NCBI RefSeq assembly: GCF_036346615.1
Contig: NZ_CP107836.1
Span: forward strand, 5,518,001 to 5,582,000
Length of the DNA: 64,000 nucleotides
Direction: 5' to 3'
Source: Streptomyces sp. NBC_00523
Lineage (GTDB): Bacteria; Actinomycetota; Actinomycetes; Streptomycetales; Streptomycetaceae
This document shows, in pieces, positions 49,875 through 59,274 of this stretch; position 1 is the stretch's first letter; every line of letters starts with the position of its first letter. The notes under the pieces are model-generated. The model made no database searches. It was not told where the DNA came from and saw only the letters and a program-made list of their open reading frames with translations. The translations under genes and the position numbers were made by a program.

Positions 49875-51329
49875 ATGCCGTTCCTCTCCCGCCGCTCGCG
49901 GGCCGCCGTGCTGGCCGCCGCGTCGGCCGCCCTCGTCGCCGCCACCCTGCCCGCCGACCCGGTGCCCCTCGGCATCGGCGACCCGCTCTTCCCGCACCTC
50001 GGCAACCCCGGCTACGACGTGCTCGCGTACGACATCGGCCTCACCTACAAGGGCCGCAACGACGTGCCGCTGGACGCCGTCACCACCATCGACGCGCGGA
50101 CGACCGAGCCGCTGGACCGGATCAACCTCGACTTCACCCGGGGCACCGTGCGCTCAGTCGCCGTCAACGGGCTGCGCGCCGGATTCGAGACCGCGGGCGA
50201 GGACCTCGTCGTACGGCCGGCGGGCCGCATCCCGGCCGGGGTGCCCCTGCGCATCACCGTCCGCCACACCAGCGATCCCAACGGCGAACAGGACAGCGGC
50301 GGCTGGGTGCGCACGGCCGACGGGCTCGCGATGGCCAACCAGGCGGACGCCGGACACCGGGTCTTCCCGAGCAACGACCACCCCGCCGACAAGGCGTACT
50401 TCACCTTCCGCGTCACCGCGCCGAACGACAGGACCGTCGTCGCCAACGGCGTCCCCACCGGCCGCAGCCGCAACGGCGACAGCACCACCTGGACCTATCG
50501 CACCGAACACCCCATGGCGACCGAACTGGCCCAGGTCAGCATCGGCGACTCGACCGTCGTACGGCGGACCGGACCGCATGGACTGCCCGTCCGCGACGTC
50601 GTACCCACCGCCGACCGGGACCGCGTGGAGACCTGGCTGAAGAGGACCCCCGCCCAGCTGGAGTGGATGGAGCGGCAGGTCGGCCGCTACCCCTTCGAGA
50701 ACTACGGAATCCTCGTCGCCGACACCGAGACCGGGTTCGAGCTGGAGACCCAGACCCTGTCCCTCTTCGAGAAGCGCCTGTTCACCGACACGCGCTTCCC
50801 CGCCTGGTACGTCGAGTCGGTCATGGTCCACGAAATGGCCCACCAGTGGTTCGGTGACAGCGTCTCCCCGCAGTCCTGGTCCGATCTCTGGCTGAACGAG
50901 GGGCACGCCACCTGGTACGAGGCGCGGTACACCGAGGACCACATGGACGCCCCGCTGGAGGCACGCATGCGGAACGCCTACATCCGCTCGGACACCTGGC
51001 GCGCCGCCGGAGGCCCGCCCGCCCGGCCCGCGGCCCCGAAGCCCGGCCAGAAGATCAGCCTGTTCAGGCCCGTGGTCTACGACGGCAGCGCCCTCGTCCT
51101 GTACGCGCTGCGCCAGGAGATCGGGCACGACGCCTTCGGCCGGCTGGAACGGCTCTGGGTCCACAAGCACCGCGACTCCAACGCCGCCACGGCCGACTTC
51201 GTCCGGCTCGCCTCGCAGGTGGCGGGACGCGATCTGACCGCCTTCTTCGACGGCTGGCTGTACGGGACGAAGACACCGCCCATGCCGGGGCACCCGGACT
51301 GGCGGAGCACCGCGCCGGCCGCCTCGTAA
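49875..51329 (+). CDS. secreted M1-family metallopeptidase (short form)
   Basis: A 484-residue zinc aminopeptidase-like protein. A basic n-region and hydrophobic stretch (RRSRAAVLAAASAALVAATL, ~6-25) form a signal peptide. The HEXXH site is VHEMAHQWFG (~317) and the downstream third ligand Glu is in NEGHATWYE (~340). A GxMEN-like recognition loop is replaced by ELETQTLSLFE. It lacks the large C-terminal helical domain of classic M1 enzymes, as is usual for this extracellular actinobacterial group. No operon partner is evident; hflX is 142 nt downstream. Confidence 0.88.
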   Translation: MPFLSRRSRAAVLAAASAALVAATLPADPVPLGIGDPLFPHLGNPGYDVLAYDIGLTYKGRNDVPLDAVTTIDARTTEPLDRINLDFTRGTVRSVAVNGLRAGFETAGEDLVVRPAGRIPAGVPLRITVRHTSDPNGEQDSGGWVRTADGLAMANQADAGHRVFPSNDHPADKAYFTFRVTAPNDRTVVANGVPTGRSRNGDSTTWTYRTEHPMATELAQVSIGDSTVVRRTGPHGLPVRDVVPTADRDRVETWLKRTPAQLEWMERQVGRYPFENYGILVADTETGFELETQTLSLFEKRLFTDTRFPAWYVESVMVHEMAHQWFGDSVSPQSWSDLWLNEGHATWYEARYTEDHMDAPLEARMRNAYIRSDTWRAAGGPPARPAAPKPGQKISLFRPVVYDGSALVLYALRQEIGHDAFGRLERLWVHKHRDSNAATADFVRLASQVAGRDLTAFFDGWLYGTKTPPMPGHPDWRSTAPAAS

Positions 51330-51471
51330 ACCGGGGTGACGCCCCGCGCCCGCCGTGCCACTATCGACGGGTCGCCGAGGCGGCCGGAGCGGAGCACTTC
51401 CCCCTCGGGAATCTTCCGCACAGGTCACGCGTTGTGACTGATGCAACCACTTCTATCGACGTAAGGATCCA

Positions 51472-52992
51472 ATGACCTCCTCTTCTTCCCTTCCCCAGGA
51501 CGCGCAGAACGCGCAGAGTGCCACGGAGAACGCGACCGAGAGCCTCACCGAGGGCCTGCGGGCCGACGCCCTGATGGAAGAGGACGTCGCCTGGAGCTTC
51601 GAGATCGACGGAGAGCGGGACGGCGACCAGCTGGACCGTTCGGAGCGTGCCGCGCTGCGGCGTGTGGCCGGCCTCTCCACCGAGCTCGAGGACGTCACCG
51701 AGGTCGAGTACCGACAGCTCCGCCTGGAGCGCGTCGTGCTCGTCGGTGTCTGGACCTCGGGCACCGTGCAGGACGCGGAGAATTCGCTCGCCGAGCTGGC
51801 GGCCCTCGCCGAGACGGCGGGCGCCCAGGTGCTCGACGCCGTCTTCCAGCGCCGCGACAAGCCCGATCCGGCCACGTACATCGGTTCCGGCAAGGCCCGC
51901 GAACTGCGTGACGTCGTCGTGGAGACCGGAGCCGACACCGTCGTCTGCGACGGTGAGCTGTCCCCGGGCCAGCTGATCCACCTGGAAGACGTCGTCAAGG
52001 TCAAGGTGGTCGACCGGACCGCCCTGATCCTCGACATCTTCGCCCAGCATGCCAAATCCCGAGAGGGCAAGGCGCAGGTCTCCCTGGCGCAGATGCAGTA
52101 CATGCTGCCCAGGCTCCGCGGCTGGGGTCAGTCGCTGTCCCGTCAGATGGGCGGTGGCGGTACCAGCGGCGGTGGCGGCATGGCGACCCGTGGTCCCGGT
52201 GAGACCAAGATCGAGACCGACCGGCGCCGTATCCGCGAGAAGATGGCGAAGATGCGCCGGGAGATCGCGGAGATGAAGACCGGCCGCGACCTCAAGCGCC
52301 AGGAACGCCGGCGCAACAAGGTCCCCTCGGTCGCCATCGCCGGATACACCAACGCCGGCAAGTCCTCGCTGCTCAACCGCCTGACCGGGGCGGGAGTGCT
52401 GGTGGAGAACGCCCTGTTCGCCACCCTCGACCCGACCGTGCGCCGGGCCGAGACGCCGAGCGGCCGGGTCTACACGCTCGCCGACACCGTCGGGTTCGTA
52501 CGGCATCTGCCGCACCACCTGGTCGAGGCGTTCCGCTCCACCATGGAGGAGGTCGGGGACTCCGATCTCATCCTGCACGTGGTGGACGGCGCGCACCCGG
52601 TGCCGGAGGAGCAGCTCGCCGCGGTGCGTGAGGTGATCCGCGAGGTAGGCGCGACGGACGTGCCCGAGATCGTCGTGATCAACAAGGCGGACGCGGCGGA
52701 CCCGCTGGTCCTCCAGCGCCTCCTGCGCAACGAGAAGCACGCCATCGCGGTCTCCGCCCGCACCGGAGCCGGCATCGACGAGCTGCTCGCGCTGATCGAC
52801 AGCGAGCTGCCCCGTCCGTCGGTCGCGGTCGAGGCACTCGTGCCGTACACCCAGGGCGGACTCGTCTCCCGGGTGCACGCCGAGGGCGAAGTGGTCTCCG
52901 AGGAGCACACCTCGGAGGGCACGCTGATCAAGGCGCGGGTCAACGAGGAGCTGGCCGCCGAGCTCGCCTCGTTCATCCCCGCCGTGCACTGA
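51472..52992 (+). CDS. hflX: ribosome-associated GTPase HflX
   Basis: A 506-residue GTPase that splits stalled or hibernating ribosomes. The HflX N-domain (~75-215) has GSGKARELRDVVVETGAD and LTPGQ-like LSPGQLIHLED; a glycine-rich linker GGGGTSGGGGMATRGPGE (~225-242) leads into the G domain with G1 GYTNAGKSSLLN (~287), G3 DTVGFVRHLP (~338) and G4 NKAD (~405). The start ATG 51472 has AAGGATC upstream. A 40-nt perfect palindrome terminates the gene. Confidence 0.93.
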   Translation: MTSSSSLPQDAQNAQSATENATESLTEGLRADALMEEDVAWSFEIDGERDGDQLDRSERAALRRVAGLSTELEDVTEVEYRQLRLERVVLVGVWTSGTVQDAENSLAELAALAETAGAQVLDAVFQRRDKPDPATYIGSGKARELRDVVVETGADTVVCDGELSPGQLIHLEDVVKVKVVDRTALILDIFAQHAKSREGKAQVSLAQMQYMLPRLRGWGQSLSRQMGGGGTSGGGGMATRGPGETKIETDRRRIREKMAKMRREIAEMKTGRDLKRQERRRNKVPSVAIAGYTNAGKSSLLNRLTGAGVLVENALFATLDPTVRRAETPSGRVYTLADTVGFVRHLPHHLVEAFRSTMEEVGDSDLILHVVDGAHPVPEEQLAAVREVIREVGATDVPEIVVINKADAADPLVLQRLLRNEKHAIAVSARTGAGIDELLALIDSELPRPSVAVEALVPYTQGGLVSRVHAEGEVVSEEHTSEGTLIKARVNEELAAELASFIPAVH

Positions 52993-53013
52993 GCCGCACC
53001 GCACCCGGAACGA

Positions 53014-53053
53014 CCGGAAGGCCCGTCCCCTCGCGAGGGGACGGGCCTTCCGG
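53014..53053. terminator. perfect 40-nt palindromic terminator after hflX
   Basis: Arms of 20 nt (CCGGAAGGCCCGTCCCCTCG and its complement) with no spacer, 22 nt after hflX and 21 nt after the end of the convergent peptidase gene. It serves both strands. Confidence 0.88.
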
Positions 53054-53073
53054 CCTTCGTACGGACGGCGTCG

Positions 53074-54249
53074 CTACTGGGCGCCGTACTTCTCGCTCAT
53101 CATCGTGAAGATCTGCTCGGCGCCCTCACCGAGGTGCGGTCCCGCCAGCCAGCCCGAGGTGACCGGGCCGATGGACGTGTTCGAGACCAGCGCCGGCTTT
53201 CCGTCGCTGCCCTCGCTGAACCAGCCGCCACCGGACGAACCACCGGTCATCGAGCAGCCGATGCGGTACATCGTGGGCGTGGCGGGGCTGATCGAGAGCC
53301 GGCCCGGACGGTCGACGCACTTGTGCATGATCAGACCGTCGTACGGCGGGGCCGCCGGGTAGCCCCAGGCGCCCATCGCGCTGATCTGTGAAATCTCGGG
53401 GGCGTCGAAGTTCACCGCGAGAGCGTTGCCCACGGTCTCCTCGAGGGACTTGGTGCCCTGCTCCGGCTTCACGTGCAGCACCGCGTAGTCGTACGGGGCG
53501 CCTTCGCCGCCCGTCGGGCCGCCGTCCTTGATCCACTCACCGGAGGTGCTGGCCCAGTCGGCCCAGTACGCGCCGTACGGGGCGATCTCCTGCGGCTGCG
53601 CGTTCTGCAGCGCCGCGGGGCTCTTGCCCTGGTCGTTGTACGCGGGCACGAAGACGATGTTGCGGTACCAGCCGCCGGCGGATCCGGCGTGCACGCAGTG
53701 CCCGGCGGTCCACACCAGGTTGGACTTCCCCGGGTGCTTCGGGTCCTTGACGACCGTGCCCGAGCAGACCATGTGGCCCTTGGGGGAGTCGAAGAAGACC
53801 TTCCCGACCGGGGCCGCGTAGTTGTGGTACGGCGTCTTCTCGCGCTCGGCGGTGACCGGCCGGGGCTCCGGGTCGGAGACGCCCTGGTCACCGGAGAGGT
53901 CACCGGCGGCCATGGTCTTGGCCGGGTCCTTCGCGGACTTCATCCGGTCGGGCTTCCACAGCCCCTCGATGACCGGGTTGACGAAGTCCTTGGCCTCACG
54001 CAGCCACTTGTCCTTGTCCCAGTTCTTCCACTCGCCGTCGCGCCACTTGTCCGGGTCGATCCCGTGCTTCTTGAGTTGGTCGGCCAGCCCGGCGGGAAGG
54101 CCGCTGCCCTCATCGGTGCCACCCGAGGCCGATGCGGAGGCGGCCGGCTTGTCGGCGCCCTCGTCCTCGGTGGGGCCGCAGGCCGTGGCCGTCAGCGCGA
54201 GCGCGGCGACCAGACCGGTCGCGGCGAGCAGCGGACGTATGGATCGCAT
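53074..54249 (-). CDS. trypsin-like serine peptidase lipoprotein (copy 1)
   Basis: A 391-residue lipoprotein. Signal and lipobox LTATAC with Cys at 24; an acidic linker; a conserved Trp/Lys-rich segment (KWRDGEWKNWDKDKWLREA, ~80-98) ending GLWKPDRM; then a chymotrypsin-fold domain (~150-391) with His in TAGHCVHAG, Asp in YDYAVLHV and Ser in GCSMTGGSSGGGW, where GGSSGG replaces the usual GDSGG. It is anchored outside the membrane. ATG 54249 has AGGGGGAA at 8 nt. A paralogue lies immediately upstream. Confidence 0.85.
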   Translation of the reverse strand: MRSIRPLLAATGLVAALALTATACGPTEDEGADKPAASASASGGTDEGSGLPAGLADQLKKHGIDPDKWRDGEWKNWDKDKWLREAKDFVNPVIEGLWKPDRMKSAKDPAKTMAAGDLSGDQGVSDPEPRPVTAEREKTPYHNYAAPVGKVFFDSPKGHMVCSGTVVKDPKHPGKSNLVWTAGHCVHAGSAGGWYRNIVFVPAYNDQGKSPAALQNAQPQEIAPYGAYWADWASTSGEWIKDGGPTGGEGAPYDYAVLHVKPEQGTKSLEETVGNALAVNFDAPEISQISAMGAWGYPAAPPYDGLIMHKCVDRPGRLSISPATPTMYRIGCSMTGGSSGGGWFSEGSDGKPALVSNTSIGPVTSGWLAGPHLGEGAEQIFTMMSEKYGAQ

Positions 54250-54292
54250 GAAAAGAATTCCCCCTGAAATCTGCACACTTGCTGTCTGCGTG

Positions 54293-54336
54293 CCAGGGGC
54301 CTCCGGTGCGGCCTCCGCCGCTCCGGAGGCCCCTGG
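54293..54336 (-). terminator. terminator between the two peptidase lipoprotein genes
   Basis: CCAGGGGCCTCCGG-16 nt-CCGGAGGCCCCTGG, perfect 14-bp arms, 40 nt after the copy-2 stop and upstream of copy 1; it shows that the two genes are separately transcribed. Confidence 0.8.
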
Positions 54337-54376
54337 GCTTCCGTCGTACGCACCCGTGCGGGCGCGGTCCTGCCTG

Positions 54377-55609
54377 TTACTTGTCCGCGTACTTGTCGCT
54401 GACCGCGTCGTAGACGCCCTTGGCCTCCGGGCCGAGGCGCGGACCGGCGAGCCAGCCCGCCGTCACCGGGCCGATGGAGGTGTTCGAGACCAGTGCGGGC
54501 TTGCCGTCCTGGCCCTTGGCGACCCAGCCGCCGCCGGACGAACCGCCGGTCATCGAGCAGCCGATGCGGTACATCGTCGGGTCGTCCTGCGCGAGCGACA
54601 GACGGCCCGGCTTGTCCTTGCACTGGAACATCTTCTGGCCGTCGTACGGCGCCGCGGCCGGGAAGCCGGTGGCCGTCATGTCGGTGATCTTGGGCACCGC
54701 CGGGGCGTTGAACTCGACCGGAAGGGCGGAACCGACCGTCTCCTCCAGGGACTTGCCGCTCGAACCCTCCTCGGGCGTGACGTGCAGCACGGCGAAGTCG
54801 TACGGGGCGCCGAGGCCGCCGACCGAGGCACCCTGGTCGATCCACTGCTGGGAGGTCTGCGCCCAGGTGCCCCACCAGATGCCGTAGGGGGCGACCTTCT
54901 CCTTCGGCGGGTTGTTCCGCAGCTCGGCCGTCGACATGCCGCTGTTGTTGTACGAGGGAACGAAGGCGATGTTGCGGTACCAGCCGCCCTTCTTGCCGGC
55001 GTGCACACAGTGGCCGGCGGTCCACACCATGTTGGACTTGCCGGGGTGCGCCGGGTCCTTCACCACGGTCGCCGAGCAGACCATCGAGCCCTCGGGGCCG
55101 TCGAAGAACAGTTTGCCGGACTCCGGCGCGTTGTCGTGGTACTGCGTCTGCACGCCGACGGCGCGTACCGGCGCGGGCGTCGGGTCCGTCACGCCCTCGT
55201 CGCCGGAGATGTCGTTGTCGACCGGCTTCTCGGGCGGCTTGTCGGCGTCCTGCATGCGGTCGGGGTCCCAGAGGCCCGCGATGATCGGGTTGATGTAGTC
55301 CTGGGCCTCACGCAGCCACTTGTCCTTGTCCCAGTTCTTCCACTCCCCGCCCTTCCACTTGTCGATGTCGATCCCGTGTTCCTTGAGCCGGTCCTTCAGA
55401 TCGTCCGGTATGGCGATCTTGCCGTCCGACGTCGCACCGGCCGAGGCGCTGGTGCTCGGCTCGGACTTCGCGTCGTCCTCGGTCGGCCCGCAGGCGGTGG
55501 CCGTGAGCGCGAGGACCGCGGTGACCGCGGCCGTGACGAGCACGGGGGAGGAGGCGCGACGCGCACTCCTGCCGCGACGTGCGGTGCTTCCTGGTCGAAC
55601 GAGACGCAT
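54377..55609 (-). CDS. trypsin-like serine peptidase lipoprotein (copy 2)
   Basis: A 410-residue paralogue of copy 1 in tandem. It has a longer basic n-region (ARRGRSARRAS) and lipobox LTATAC with Cys at 40, the same Trp-rich segment (KWKGGEWKNWDKDKWLREA) ending GLWDPDRM, and a peptidase domain with His in TAGHCVHAG, Asp in YDFAVLHV and Ser in GCSMTGGSSGGGW. AGGGGGA lies 7 nt before ATG 55609. The two copies share most motif positions, indicating a gene duplication; neither has an adjacent regulator. Confidence 0.85.
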   Translation of the reverse strand: MRLVRPGSTARRGRSARRASSPVLVTAAVTAVLALTATACGPTEDDAKSEPSTSASAGATSDGKIAIPDDLKDRLKEHGIDIDKWKGGEWKNWDKDKWLREAQDYINPIIAGLWDPDRMQDADKPPEKPVDNDISGDEGVTDPTPAPVRAVGVQTQYHDNAPESGKLFFDGPEGSMVCSATVVKDPAHPGKSNMVWTAGHCVHAGKKGGWYRNIAFVPSYNNSGMSTAELRNNPPKEKVAPYGIWWGTWAQTSQQWIDQGASVGGLGAPYDFAVLHVTPEEGSSGKSLEETVGSALPVEFNAPAVPKITDMTATGFPAAAPYDGQKMFQCKDKPGRLSLAQDDPTMYRIGCSMTGGSSGGGWVAKGQDGKPALVSNTSIGPVTAGWLAGPRLGPEAKGVYDAVSDKYADK

Positions 55610-55936
55610 CTGCTGATCCCCCTGGGACTTCGTAACTCAACGCTTCTGTACTGCACTTGTGTCCGGCGCGCCGCATGGTCCGCCGAACGGGCAGGGAGCA
55701 GCGCGTTCTTCGGGACGTGCCCGAGCCCGGCGCGGCCCCCACTATGCCGGTGCCGCTGTCGGCGGTGCGCGGCAGGGTTGCGCTCCGCAAGGATCTTCGG
55801 ATTTACCCGTGATCCTTCGCCCCCTCGGTCGTTGGTACGCGTGGGGGGCACGGAGACAGCGTTCACCCTCGCGGGCCGTCCTTGCGGAATCGTACTGACG
55901 TGCAACGCAACTGTTACAGCGGGAGGATCAAGAGCC
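55610..55936. other. intergenic region upstream of NIS siderophore operon
   Basis: 327 bp between divergent genes. An inverted repeat AAGGATC-N15-GATCCTT occurs at 55789-55817. I looked for a DmdR/IdeR-type iron box (TTAGGTTAGGCTAACCTAA-like) and saw none. GGGAGGATC (55921-55929) is the likely ribosome site for the next gene. Nothing else recognised. Confidence 0.5.
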
Positions 55937-57316
55937 GTGGCCGTGACCGAACCAGCTCCGGCGCCACCCCTGGCGGCCCACGAAGGCATCCTGCGCCGCC
56001 AGTCCCTGCGTGAATCGGCCGCCCGAACCTACGCCAGGTCGCTGCCGATCGTGCCGGTGCGGGCGCGGGGGCTGACCATCGAGGGAGCGGACGGGCGGCG
56101 GTATCTCGACTGCCTCTCCGGGGCGGGGACGCTGGCCCTCGGCCACAACCACCCGGTCGTCCTGGAGGCAATCAAGAGGGTCCTCGACTCGGGCGCCCCG
56201 CTGCACGTCCTCGACCTGGCCACCCCGGTCAAGGACGCCTTCGTCACGGAGCTGTTCAGCACGCTGCCGCGGGATTTCGCCGACAACGCCCGGGTCCAGT
56301 TCTGCGGACCCGCCGGTACGGACGCGGTCGAGGCGGCGTTCAAGCTGGTCCGCGCCGCCACCGGCCGCAGCGGCCTGCTGGCCTTCACCGGCGCCTACCA
56401 CGGCATGACGGCGGGCGCCCTCGCGGCTTCCGGCGGCGCCGAGGACGTACGGGTGACCAGGCTGCCCTTCCCGCAGGACTACCGCTGCCCCTTCGGCATC
56501 GGCGGCGAGGCCGGCGCGCGGACCGCCGCCCACTGGACCGAGAACCTGCTGGACGACCCCAAGAGCGGCACGCCCGCCCCCGCCGGGATGATCCTCGAAC
56601 CGGTCCAGGGCGAGGGCGGGGTCAACCCCGCGCCCGACGGCTGGATGCGACGGATGCGCGAGATCACCGAGACCCGGTCCATCCCCCTCATCGCCGACGA
56701 GGTCCAGACCGGCGTCGGCCGGACCGGCGCCTTCTGGGCCGTCGGCCACAGCGGCATCGTGCCCGACGTCATGGTGCTGTCCAAGGCCATCGGCGGCTCC
56801 CTCCCGCTCGCCGTGATCGTCTACCGCTCGGAGCTCGACACCTGGCAGCCCGGCGCCCACGCCGGCACCTTCCGCGGCAACCAGCTCGCCATGGCGGCCG
56901 GCACGGCCACCCTCGCGTACGTCCGCGAGAACGGCCTCGCGGAACGGGCCGGGGTCCTCGGCGCCCGCATGCTCGCGAGCCTCAGATCGCTCGCCGCCGA
57001 CCACCCGTGCGTCGGCGACGTCCGGGGGAGGGGCCTGATGATCGGCGTCGAGATCGTGGACCCCGAGGCCCGCCCGCAGGGCACCGGCACCGAACCGCCC
57101 CCGGACCCGGTCCTCGCCGCCACCGTCCAGCAGGAGTGCCTGAGCCGCGGGCTCATCGTCGAACTCGGCGGCCGGTACTCCACCGTCGTACGCCTGCTGC
57201 CGCCCCTCACGCTCACCGACGAACAGGCGACAGCGGTGGTCGACCGCCTCGCCGACGCCCTGGCAGCGGCGGAGCGCTCACCGCACCGCCGTCTGCCGAC
57301 CGGATCGCTCCGCTGA
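55937..57316 (+). CDS. diaminobutyrate-2-oxoglutarate aminotransferase family protein
   Basis: A 459-residue class-III PLP aminotransferase. The PLP loop is FCGPAGTDAVEAAFKL (~132-147), the catalytic Asp region IADEVQTGVGRTG (~253-265), and the PLP Lys in LSKAIGGSLPLAV (~280). Siderophore-linked relatives make 2,4-diaminobutyrate from aspartate semialdehyde. GTG 55937 has GGGAGGA about 8 nt upstream; GTG 55943 is also possible. First gene of the NIS operon; the IucA/IucC gene starts 28 nt after the stop. Confidence 0.87.
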   Translation: MAVTEPAPAPPLAAHEGILRRQSLRESAARTYARSLPIVPVRARGLTIEGADGRRYLDCLSGAGTLALGHNHPVVLEAIKRVLDSGAPLHVLDLATPVKDAFVTELFSTLPRDFADNARVQFCGPAGTDAVEAAFKLVRAATGRSGLLAFTGAYHGMTAGALAASGGAEDVRVTRLPFPQDYRCPFGIGGEAGARTAAHWTENLLDDPKSGTPAPAGMILEPVQGEGGVNPAPDGWMRRMREITETRSIPLIADEVQTGVGRTGAFWAVGHSGIVPDVMVLSKAIGGSLPLAVIVYRSELDTWQPGAHAGTFRGNQLAMAAGTATLAYVRENGLAERAGVLGARMLASLRSLAADHPCVGDVRGRGLMIGVEIVDPEARPQGTGTEPPPDPVLAATVQQECLSRGLIVELGGRYSTVVRLLPPLTLTDEQATAVVDRLADALAAAERSPHRRLPTGSLR

Positions 57317-57344
57317 CCACGGACACCAGCACAGGAAGACCGCC

Positions 57345-59210
57345 GTGAACCCCACCCCCGCGCCCGAGGCCGACGGCCCTCCCCCCAGCCACCTCCCCGA
57401 GTCGGACGCCCCCGGCGGGCTCGCCGTCGAGGCGACGACGGTGCCGCGCCAGAAGGAGACCCCCCACGACCTGTGGCGCGCCTCGCGGCCCGCCGACCCC
57501 CTCGACCATCCCGACCCGCTCCGCGCCGCCGACGCGGCCGGCGTCGAGAACCTGCTGCGCTGCTGGGTCCGCGAGAACGACCTTCCCCAGCCCGCCGGGG
57601 AGACCCTGCGCATCCCGCTTCCCGCGAGCGGTACCGCCCTGCTCGTCCCCGTCCGCCACTGGTCCGCCACCGGCTGGCACCGCTTCGGGCCCCCCGCCCT
57701 GGAGCAGGCACCCGCCGCCGCGCCCACCGCCGACGCGATCACCGTGGCCGCCCTGCTCGGCCGGGAGGCCGGACACCACGAAGGCGCCGACATGGCCGGC
57801 CGGGTCGCCGACTCGGTACGGCGCACCGCCTCGTTCATCGAGGAGCGCCGCCGCCGGCCCGCCGCACCCGACGAGGCGGACCTCTTCCTCACCGCGGAAC
57901 AGTCACTCCTCCTCGGCCACCCCCTGCATCCCTCGCCCAAGAGCAGGGAAGGACTCACCGACGCCGAGGCGCGCCTCTACTCACCCGAGCTCCACGGCTC
58001 CTTCCCGCTCCACTGGATGGCCGCCGACCGCTCCGTGCTGGCCACCGACTCCGCGTGGACCGACCAGGGCCGCCCCGTGCCCGCCGCCGACCTCGTCGCC
58101 CGGCACGCCCCGGGCCTGGCCCTCCCCGAACACACCGCGCCGCTTCCCCTCCACCCCTGGCAGGCCCGCGAACTGCGGAGCCGCCCCGAGGTCGCCGCCC
58201 TGCTCGACGCCGGTCTCCTGCACGACCTCGGCCCGTACGGCGCCCCCTGGCACCCCACCTCGTCGGTGCGCACCGTGCACCGGCCGGGGACCGACCTGAT
58301 GCTGAAGCTCTCCCTCGGCGTCCGGATCACCAACTCCCGCCGGGAGAACCTCCGCAAGGAGCTCCACCGGGGCGTCGAGGTCCACCGGCTGCTCCGTACC
58401 GGACTCGCCCGCGAGTGGCACGCGGCGCACCCCGGCTTCGACATCGTGCGCGACCCCGCCTGGCTCGCCGTCGACACCCCGGACGGCGCGCCCGTGCACG
58501 GCCTCGACGTCATGCTGCGGCACAACCCCTTCAGCCGCGAGGACGACGCCGTCTGCATCGCCGGGCTCACCGCTCCCCGCCCCTGGCCGGGCCGGACGGG
58601 GCTGCACTCGCGCCTCGCCGACGTGGTCCACCGCCTCGCCGCGGACACCGGGCGGACGACGACCGCGGTGGCCGCCGAGTGGTTCCTGCGCTACCTGGAG
58701 CGCGTCGTCCACCCGGTGCTGTGGCTCGACGCGCACGCCGGGGTCGCGCTCGAAGCCCACCAGCAGAACACCCTCGTCCTGCTGGACACGGACGGCTGGC
58801 CCACCGGCGGCCGTTACCGTGACAACCAGGGCTACTACTTCCGGGAATCGCACCGCGCCGCGCTCGACCATCGGCTCCCCGGCATCGGATCGGTCAGCGA
58901 CACCTTCGTCTCCGACGCCGTCACCGACGAACGCTTCGCGTACTACCTCGGCATCAACAACGTGTTCGGACTGATCGGGGCGTTCGGCTCCCAGGGGCTC
59001 GCCGACGAGCAGATGCTCATCGACGCCTTCCGGCGGTTCCTGAAGTCGGCGGGCGAACTGGGTTCGCCGTTCCCCGCCCACCTGCTGGAGAACCCGCGCC
59101 TGCGCTGCAAGGCGAACATGCTGACCCGCCTGCACGGACTCGACGAACTCGTCGGCCCCGTCGACACCCAGTCCGTCTACGTCACCCTCACCAACCCCCT
59201 GCACGGCTGA
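57345..59210 (+). CDS. IucA/IucC-family NIS siderophore synthetase 1
   Basis: A 621-residue NIS synthetase, which adenylates a carboxylate such as citrate and couples it to an amine or alcohol. Family motifs: GHPLHPSPKSREGL (~188-201, ATP/citrate region), LPLHPWQARELR (~266), KLSLGVRITNSRRENLRKEL (~323-342), EAHQQNTLVLL (~468) and the FhuF-like C-terminal segment to the end. The N-terminal ~60 residues are Pro-rich and variable. GTG start. Whether type A, B or C cannot be fixed by eye. It works with a second paralogue, as in aerobactin-like paths. Confidence 0.9.
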   Translation: MNPTPAPEADGPPPSHLPESDAPGGLAVEATTVPRQKETPHDLWRASRPADPLDHPDPLRAADAAGVENLLRCWVRENDLPQPAGETLRIPLPASGTALLVPVRHWSATGWHRFGPPALEQAPAAAPTADAITVAALLGREAGHHEGADMAGRVADSVRRTASFIEERRRRPAAPDEADLFLTAEQSLLLGHPLHPSPKSREGLTDAEARLYSPELHGSFPLHWMAADRSVLATDSAWTDQGRPVPAADLVARHAPGLALPEHTAPLPLHPWQARELRSRPEVAALLDAGLLHDLGPYGAPWHPTSSVRTVHRPGTDLMLKLSLGVRITNSRRENLRKELHRGVEVHRLLRTGLAREWHAAHPGFDIVRDPAWLAVDTPDGAPVHGLDVMLRHNPFSREDDAVCIAGLTAPRPWPGRTGLHSRLADVVHRLAADTGRTTTAVAAEWFLRYLERVVHPVLWLDAHAGVALEAHQQNTLVLLDTDGWPTGGRYRDNQGYYFRESHRAALDHRLPGIGSVSDTFVSDAVTDERFAYYLGINNVFGLIGAFGSQGLADEQMLIDAFRRFLKSAGELGSPFPAHLLENPRLRCKANMLTRLHGLDELVGPVDTQSVYVTLTNPLHG

Positions 59211-59274
59211 GGGCCGGGGGCCGAAGAACCGATCGCCGAGAGCACCGCCGTGAGCTGAGAGAGGAGCGCCACCC

